A DNA stretch of 55,139 bases. Source: Phoronis australis (lineage: Eukaryota > Phoronida > Phoronidae). Every line of letters begins with the position of its first letter. Within the stretch, counting starts at the first letter, position 1. Shown here piece by piece: positions 50,901 to 55,139 of this stretch. The notes beneath the pieces were generated by a model. The model was not told the DNA's origin, did no database searches, and saw nothing but the letters and a program-made list of their open reading frames with translations. The stretch lies in assembly GCA_002633005.1 (NCBI GenBank), contig NMRA01000365.1:67235-122373 (forward strand), written 5' to 3'. Made by a program: the position numbers and the translations under genes.

Positions 50901-53260
50901 ATTCCAAGCAAATGTCATACGGTATTGTCTTTTGATTGTTCACGTTTTCGGCATCTGGGACGGTATCAGGAACATAAAACCACGCAGAAACAGCGCCCAT
51001 GGTCAACGGTGTTCCGGAAATGCAAGAAATTACGATTTAACGACTCACCTACAACGCTGACAGCACAGATACCCCTACATCCAGTATTGCATTCATTGAA
51101 TCACAGGCTAGTAGATTTTAGTCTTTCATTGCACGTTAAAGTCAGTGGACTCCAAGAGACCTTGGGCCCGTTCCAAGAAACTGACTTAAGTTCATTATTG
51201 ACTTAAGTCTAAGATTTGTCTTAACTTCCATACTTTGAAACTTTCACATCCGGTAAGATAGTTAAAATTAAGACAAAACTTTTATCAAATATTTAATTCA
51301 AACATAAGACCTCTTTCCTGAATCAGTATCGAGACAAATTTAAGTCTTATTTTAAAATTTACTAAAATTTGAGATTTGTCTTAGCTAAGTCAGTTTTGTT
51401 GGAACGGTCCCCTTTTTGGAAAGTCCTAGAAAGTTTTCGCCAATAAATTTACCTCTTCCAGTCATAAATGCGACTCGGACTGCTTTGGTTTTTACTCCAG
51501 CGTTGGCATAAGACAATGGTGCAAAAATGGATCTTACAGAGTAGGGCTTCTGCTCTAAAATGCCAGCACATTTGGGTAACGCAATAAATGTAGCATAAAG
51601 TGCGACAGGAACAAACGTGTGGACTGCCGCGACACATAATTTGTTGATCGCCCGCCGACCAGTTCTTGAAGCAACATTAATTGCAATATGACAGAGTTGT
51701 CATCATCATATCTCAGTAGGCTTAAACAGTGATTATTGTCCTTGGAACTAACTTACTCTGTTCCCTGAGAGACTGTAGAAAGGCTTGGAAACAGTTTGGA
51801 CCTGAGCTCTCTATAAGATTACTTAATAGCAAAGAACAGGCCCTCTTGTGTTCCCCAGAGTCACAGTGACTTTGGATCTTATTCTCTACGTCTGAAATAA
51901 AACAATCTCTGCTGAAGATATTAACAGTAGAATACTATGCGTTTATTGGCTGTCTTTATATTACAATTTTGTTAGTAAATGGGTAGTCCCGACAAACGCA
52001 GTTAAACCACGACTTCCATAGCTGCGGTTGTAAACAAACGCAAAGCACATATGGCAGTTAGAGGAACTTAAGCGCACCGCAACAGTTTATTTCGTTTACG
52101 AATAAGCCGAATAAAAAGAGTCTTGGGTTGTCGATGAGGTCACGTTTCCGTAAGTACATCGCATATGCTGTCAGTTACATGCGTTCCACTGCTTCATTGT
52201 CTAATTCAAACCAGAAAGGAAGGACAATAATTGGGAAATGTTAGGTTGAGCATAGTGTTTATCGGGCACATACACTAAACTATGCTGTCTACTACATGCT
52301 TTTATATCTCGAACCCTTTCAGCTTGTCCGTTCTTCATAATCGTTTAGTGGTCTGCACAGTATATGTGTACCAAACTCATCGAAAAACCATATTTCTGCT
52401 CACCCGAGAGGTGCTTTAAAAAATGTCCGTCCGCTGATTTTGGTCAGAGACTAAGCTCGACGCATCCGTTGTGACATTAGCCAATTTATAATTGTAGGTC
52501 CTGGTCTCAAGCAACAACGAACTGATTGTTCTTTACCGACAAGCCGAGCCGCAAAATTCTCCTCTCTAAGTAGACTAAGGAATAAATTTTGAAACCAATT
52601 CCACGCATCAAAACTACGTTAAAAGAATTTTTTTCTTCTGACAGAAGGTTGGGTCTCGGGTATGATGTAATGTAACAAGTATATAGCCGGGTCGCTTTAG
52701 CCATATGTGCCTATATCTATGATGTAATGTAACAAGTAGCCGGGTCGCTTTATCCATGTATGTCCTTTTATCTACGATGAGGGCGAACTCTTACCCTGAG
52801 GATGCTAGTCGATGCGGTACGTGATCCTGGCAAATCCTACGGGAGTGTGAATAAAAATTCAAAGTGTCCTTCACCGCCGCGAATCTTATCCGGCGTCACG
52901 GGGATCGAAGTGAGTCCATATATGTGCCTAGAGGAAATCTTATGGGGGTGTCAGGGTCGGTGTGACCGCCAATTAAAGAATACGTTTCGAGGGCCCTTAC
53001 CAACAGTTAGAAACTGATATTACAAAAAACTGAGACAAATCACCGAGCGGGGTCGTACTTAACCACCCGTTAGCAGCTGCATGGTCTCAGGTAACATCTT
53101 CAATGGACGAATCACAGAAATTAACCCATTAACAAGGAAACCTACCAGCATCAAAATGAACCCCATGTGAAATCAAGCTTCCTAAAATCGTAGATGGTAT
53201 AAGAAGTTCTTCTATTATTGTTCGATTTTCCTCTAACACTTTTTTTCTTTCGACCTCCAT
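35981..53260 (-). CDS. RIG-I-like receptor (CARD-CARD-DECH helicase-zinc CTD), complete 13-exon model, 959 aa
   Basis: Coding exons in transcript order: 53260-53146, 51891-51757, 50520-50355, 49081-48876, 46881-46789, 46265-46011, 45696-45430, 44969-44345, 44097-43970, 42647-42486, 39005-38722, 37800-37576 and 36199-35981. All introns are GT-AG and every phase matches. Domains: CARD1 about 1-95, CARD2 about 105-200, acidic linker, Q motif YQKELA near 300, Walker A APTGSGKT (321-328, split by an intron), VPIRNLVTQQ, DECH (426-429), MTASLG, HEL2i about 440-650, VATDVAQEGLDI (724-735), QSRGRARA (755-762), a charged pincer helix, and a CTD with Cys838, Cys841, Cys896 and Cys900 spaced like the zinc ligands of vertebrate RLRs. 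The family senses viral double-stranded or 5'-triphosphate RNA in the cytosol and signals through CARDs. It cannot be called RIG-I or MDA5 orthologue. A splice acceptor at 53291 implies a non-coding upstream exon. Confidence 0.92.
36363..36620. repeat. Dispersed repeat R3, longest continuous copy (receptor intron 12)
   Basis: The left half (CTTTTACTCTC, TTCATTTCCATTACCAACAC) matches 30035-30140 and 47427-47583. The right half (ACCCCAATAAACTGAAGTG, TTTTTGAGTCGCTTA) matches 48151-48290. This copy joins the two parts directly. Confidence 0.6.
36621..37575. other. Rest of receptor intron 12
   Basis: GC-richer stretch between the two CTD exons. No exon is needed here, because 37576-37800 and 35981-36199 join in phase 0 with correct zinc-ligand spacing. 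Nothing else is recognised. Confidence 0.45.
37955..38170 (-). repeat. Second copy of the gag-like segment (receptor intron 11)
   Basis: Matches 21361-21585, including CGGACCTTTTTGCCCA and the surrounding order of blocks. The minus strand again encodes a Lys/Arg-rich stretch (KWAKRSASEKQKK). N 38151 falls in a G/C-run in this copy. Confidence 0.5.
39249..40543. repeat. Dispersed repeat R2 in two direct copies joined at an N (receptor intron 10)
   Basis: Copy 39249-39938 and copy 39940-40543 share the same order from TGCGCATAGCACCGAATGGG to GAAATTGGATCTGAGC. The second lacks about 85 bp near 40395. N 39939 lies exactly between them. The unit includes a tRNA A-box-like stretch on the minus strand (GCAGTGGTAAAGCACGCGCT). 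A shorter relative is at 43130-43400. Confidence 0.85.
40544..42485. other. Rest of receptor intron 10
   Basis: About 1.9 kb, no gene seen. A 10-bp inverted repeat (CATAGACATC / GATGTCTATG) is near 42343-42376. The helicase exons on both sides join in phase (GAT codon split 1/2), so no coding exon is missing. Confidence 0.5.
42833..43022. repeat. Dispersed repeat R1, uninterrupted copy (receptor intron 9)
   Basis: Starts TCCACAACTTTAGCAGCAG and ends with the hairpin ACAAAGCTGTATATTTAGTA...CCAGCTTTGT. It lacks the insertion seen in the copy at 19614-20015. Confidence 0.7.
43130..43400. repeat. Dispersed repeat R2, shorter relative
   Basis: Shares TTCTTCATCGTCACTCA, GCACAGTGGAGCAGAC, GCGCCACTGCCAGTCGTCTG and the CCCGCCTATG end with 39720-40690. 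Confidence 0.6.
46376..46472 (-). mobile_element. SINE-like element, second copy (receptor intron)
   Basis: Minus-strand relative of the 53480-53570 insertion, sharing the core around GGGCCCA, ACGTGTATCAGACCG and the AATTATTTTTTT end. A tRNA-like segment lies about 70 bp away on the same strand (46543-46605), so together they may be head and body of one tRNA-derived SINE. Confidence 0.45.
46543..46605 (-). tRNA. tRNA-like sequence (tRNA pseudogene or SINE head), minus strand
   Basis: A perfect T-arm on the minus strand: GTGGG-TTCGAGT-CCCAC (46550-46566), a B box. Outer ends TGACC and GGTCA can pair as a partial acceptor stem, and a weak anticodon arm has loop TTTTCTC. The D-arm is poor. A functional tRNA is unlikely; a tRNA-derived SINE head fits better given the neighbouring SINE-like sequence. 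Confidence 0.4.
47427..48290. repeat. Dispersed repeat R3, split by an insertion (receptor intron)
   Basis: Left part 47427-47583 and right part 48151-48290 together equal the continuous copy at 36363-36620. The 14-mer ATAAATTTGCGATA occurs at 47570-47583 and again at 48151-48164, bracketing 567 bp of foreign DNA. Confidence 0.65.
47584..48150. mobile_element. Unclassified insertion with inverted repeats and a 46-bp perfect hairpin
   Basis: 567 bp flanked by 14-bp direct repeats. Near its ends, 47621-47642 and 48129-48150 are inverted repeats matching at 21 of 22 positions. Inside, 47999-48044 and 48092-48137 are perfect 46-bp reverse complements with a 47-base spacer. There is no coding capacity. 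A non-autonomous fold-back or MITE-type element is the most likely explanation, although 14 bp is long for a DNA-transposon target duplication. Confidence 0.65.
48429..48665. mobile_element. MITE-like element, diverged copy in inverted orientation (receptor intron)
   Basis: Starts with CTGATTTAGCTAAGACAAAT and ends TCAATTTCTTGAAACGGGCG, the ends of the 51164 family in reverse order, with internal AGTCCGTTCCAAGAAAATGA. It is more diverged than the other two copies. Confidence 0.6.
49082..50354. other. Receptor intron 3, nothing recognised
   Basis: Intron of 1.27 kb between the two exons that share CARD2. No repeat or other feature seen. Confidence 0.5.
50521..51756. other. Receptor intron 2
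   Basis: Contains the MITE-like element 51164-51412. A minus-strand open stretch at about 51450-51690 ends at a GTAAAT donor, but it is not needed: exons 51757-51891 and 50355-50520 join in phase within one CARD. Confidence 0.5.
51164..51412. mobile_element. MITE-like element, longest copy (receptor intron)
   Basis: About 249 bp, starting GGGCCCGTTCCAAGAAACTG and ending with the reverse-complement theme CAGTTTTGTTGGAACGGTCC. It has no coding capacity. Related copies are at 26297-26460 and 48429-48665. A non-autonomous DNA transposon is the simplest reading. Confidence 0.75.
51892..53145. other. Receptor intron 1
   Basis: Intron of 1.25 kb. Near 52662-52760 a block of about 57 bp containing TATGATGTAATGTAACAAGT and CCGGGTCGCTTTA is present twice in tandem. 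Nothing else is recognised. Confidence 0.5.
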
Positions 53261-53479
53261 ACCCTCACGCCTTTCTCAGTCAGTTATAATCTGAAACAAG
53301 AAACATCTGAAAGGCACGGTTCCTTTCACCGAAATCAATGCGGCCGGGTTTCGCCGGGATGTCAGTAGCACAGGCTCTATCAGTTGCAGGACTATAACTT
53401 CTACACCATCGTTTCACTTCACAATTTATTAATCATGATCATGGCAATCCGGCGGCAGGCAGTGGTAATAATGACTACT

Positions 53480-53570
53480 ACTTTTAGGTGATCAGTGCAA
53501 TGGGCCCACATGTGAGGCCTGCGCACGTCTGGTACAACGTGTATCAGACCGCCTGCAATTATTTTTTTTA
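53480..53570 (+). mobile_element. Short SINE-like insertion inside one copy of the duplicated block
   Basis: About 90 bp with the core GGGCCCACATG and a T-rich 3' end (AATTATTTTTTT). It is absent at the matching site of the second copy (near 54500). A related sequence in the opposite orientation sits at about 46376-46472. Presence/absence between near-identical copies shows recent movement or a clean deletion. I cannot name the family. Confidence 0.5.
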
Positions 53571-54166
53571 AATGAAATGTGCCCATCATTTCAAGTTGCA
53601 GCAACTTACCGATAGCACTTACCGTCGTTTAGTCAGTCTGAAGACTCGGCAACCTAAGCGAGACAGTCGGTGTTATGCGCCGTGTCATAACTCTTGAATA
53701 TCTCCGAACACTTTTCAGGGGAAATTTGTTGGTAATTGTTGGTACAAGGTGCTATAGACTGGCACAACCCAGGATTTGGGGNAAGATTGAGGTCATGAAT
53801 TGGAGCGTGCGCAGTATAAAAAAGTTGAGTTCACGATTTTGGGAACTGAAATAGGGACTGCTCGAAGAAAATGTTTCGTAACGGGAGTATTTGTTCGAGT
53901 TGGAAGGAATTAAACACATCGACAACCTCCTAAGGTGTTCCTCTATGCGCAAAAGGTATTTGTAACAACGTGACTTTGATGGTTTAGTCGGTGCGAGGCA
54001 TAATTCGCCGAAAAGCTTCCGGCGTACAGAGCGCCTATAGCCTCTACATCGCCTCTGCTTCGGGCCAACAGAGGCGATGGTCATTGCCTACCTATATCTA
54101 TGATGTAATGTAACCGTTCTTCAATGGACGAATCACAGAAATTAACCCATTAACAAGGAAACCTAC

Positions 54167-54281
54167 CAGCATCAAAATGAACCCCATGAGAAATCAATCT
54201 TCCTAAAATCGTAGATGGTATAAGAAGTTCTTCTATTATTGTTCGATTTTCCTCTAACACTTTTTTTCTTTCGACATCCAT
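54167..54281 (-). CDS. Second copy of the receptor's first coding exon (alternative first exon or duplicate)
   Basis: Near-identical copy of coding exon 1 of the RIG-I-like receptor. It has the same TTTCAG acceptor (exon start at 54310), ATG at 54281, an open frame and the same GCTG/GTAGG donor. It would encode the same 38 residues except MDVERKK instead of MEVERKK and LGRLISHG instead of LGSLISHG. It could splice in phase to exon 2 at 51891. It lies in a duplicated block (54117-54716) whose other copy ends at an assembly N (53782), so an unmerged allele is as likely as a real alternative first exon. Confidence 0.6.
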
Positions 54282-54716
54282 ACCCTCACGCCTTTCTCGT
54301 CAGTTACAATCTGAAACAAGAAAACATCTGAAAGGCACGGTTCCTTTCACCGAAATCAATGCGGCCGGGTTTCGCCGGGATGTCAGTAGCACAGGCTCTA
54401 TCAGTTGCAGGACTATAACTTCTACACCATCGTTTCACTTCACAATTTATTAATCATGATCATGGCAATCCGGCGGCAGGCAGTGGTAATAATGACTGCT
54501 ATTTAAATGAAATGTGCCCATCATTTCAAGTTGCAGCAACTTACCGATAGCACTTACCGTCGTTTAGTCAGTCTGAAGACTCGGCAACCTAAGCGAGACA
54601 GTCGGTGTTATGCGCCGTGTCAGAACTCTTGAATATCTCCGAACACTTTTCAGGGGAAATTTGTTGGTAATTGTTGGTACAAGGTGCTATAGACTGGCAC
54701 AACCCAGGATTTGGGG

Positions 54717-55139
54717 TAATATGCGTACAATATTTTCCCAGAAAAAAACCCGGGCCTCATAAACCAACTAAATTCATCTCTTGGGGAATCCCAGAATGTT
54801 TGACGTCATCTGTGGTATACATTAGCGCTACCTCACGGCCGGAAATTCGGGAAATTGTTGACTTCGTAAGCATCCTGGGTAGTTCAGTAGGAGGCACAGA
54901 ACAGTTCTCACAGGGATTTGCCTGTCAGAACACACGTCAATGCACTCTTCACCCTTTCTTCACTTTGTCAAAAACTACATACAAATAAGGAAATGTTTTG
55001 AGTCATTTCACATCACAAGCCCTACAGATGAGCACAGAAACTTTATTCTCTCTTGTATTTTTGACCCATTCACTCCCAGTGGAAACCAAGCTGAACTAAG
55101 AAAAATGAGGGCAAAAAAATGCAAAATCGGCACTTTTCA
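54717..55139. other. 5' flank of the receptor gene, nothing recognised
   Basis: Should hold or precede the non-coding first exon implied by the acceptors at 53291 and 54311. I cannot place its ends or a promoter. Confidence 0.35.

Larger units (their letters stand above)
53096..54716. repeat. Direct duplication around the receptor first exon (copies 53096-53781 and 54117-54716)
   Basis: Two blocks of roughly 600-690 bp are nearly identical along their whole length. The main difference is about 90 bp present in the first copy (about 53480-53570) and absent in the second. The first copy stops exactly at N 53782, while the second continues into new sequence. The 334 bp between the copies is not repeated, apart from a short TATGATGTAATGTAAC block also found near 52662 and 52719. 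Confidence 0.85.

Noticed and set aside
51449-51690. Minus-strand open stretch ending at a GTAAAT donor in receptor intron 2, phase-compatible with the next exon
   Set aside because: Exons 51757-51891 and 50355-50520 join directly within one CARD (FLQSLREQ then NYERLVDVLEG). Inserting this stretch would break the domain, and it has no good acceptor.

Overview
This is a 55 kb stretch of an animal nuclear genome. Genes are split by short GT-AG introns, intergenic DNA is AT-rich, and several LINE, MITE-like and SINE-like families are present. The gene set (a DNMT3 methyltransferase, a mitochondrial ICT1/MRPL58 and a RIG-I-like receptor with two CARDs), the invertebrate-style LINEs and the compact introns suggest an aquatic invertebrate, such as a mollusc or other spiralian, or a non-vertebrate deuterostome such as a lancelet or hemichordate. 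The sequence alone does not decide between them. Single N bases at 20861, 38151, 39939 and 53782 mark assembly joins, and two of the four lie exactly at the junctions of local duplications.

Layout. About 0.8-16 kb, + strand: the 3' nine exons of a DNMT3-type de novo DNA cytosine-5 methyltransferase (end of the ADD domain plus the whole catalytic domain). Its introns hold a split LINE fragment (6.1-7.8 kb) and a decayed full-structure LINE (11.9-15.4 kb) with a 46-bp minisatellite inside ORF2. About 16-24 kb: gene-poor DNA with a minus-strand LINE remnant, a relic of a widespread uncharacterised protein family (TTSEQHKE motif), nested small repeats and a GC-richer gag-like relic. 24.1-29.2 kb, + strand: a complete six-exon ICT1/MRPL58 peptidyl-tRNA hydrolase with its GGQ motif, 198 aa. 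29.5 kb: a 30-bp minisatellite. 30.9-32.1 kb, minus strand: an intronless 422-aa protein kinase of unrecognised family, with the catalytic HRD replaced by IND. 32.8-34.7 kb: a 5'-truncated LINE with a 15-bp target-site duplication. 36.0-53.3 kb, minus strand: a complete RIG-I-like receptor. Thirteen exons join in consistent phase into 959 codons: CARD-CARD, DECH-box helicase with HEL2i insert, pincer, and C-terminal zinc domain. Its first coding exon is duplicated about 1 kb upstream.

The genes do not form an operon and share no obvious pathway. ICT1 (+) and the kinase (-) are convergent; the kinase and the receptor share a strand and are separated by a LINE. The receptor is the intact antiviral RNA-sensor candidate. 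The points most worth checking are its duplicated CARD first exon, the tandem duplication covering its last codons and 3' UTR, the orphan kinase beside it, and an inverted-repeat element with a perfect 46-bp hairpin in one of its introns.
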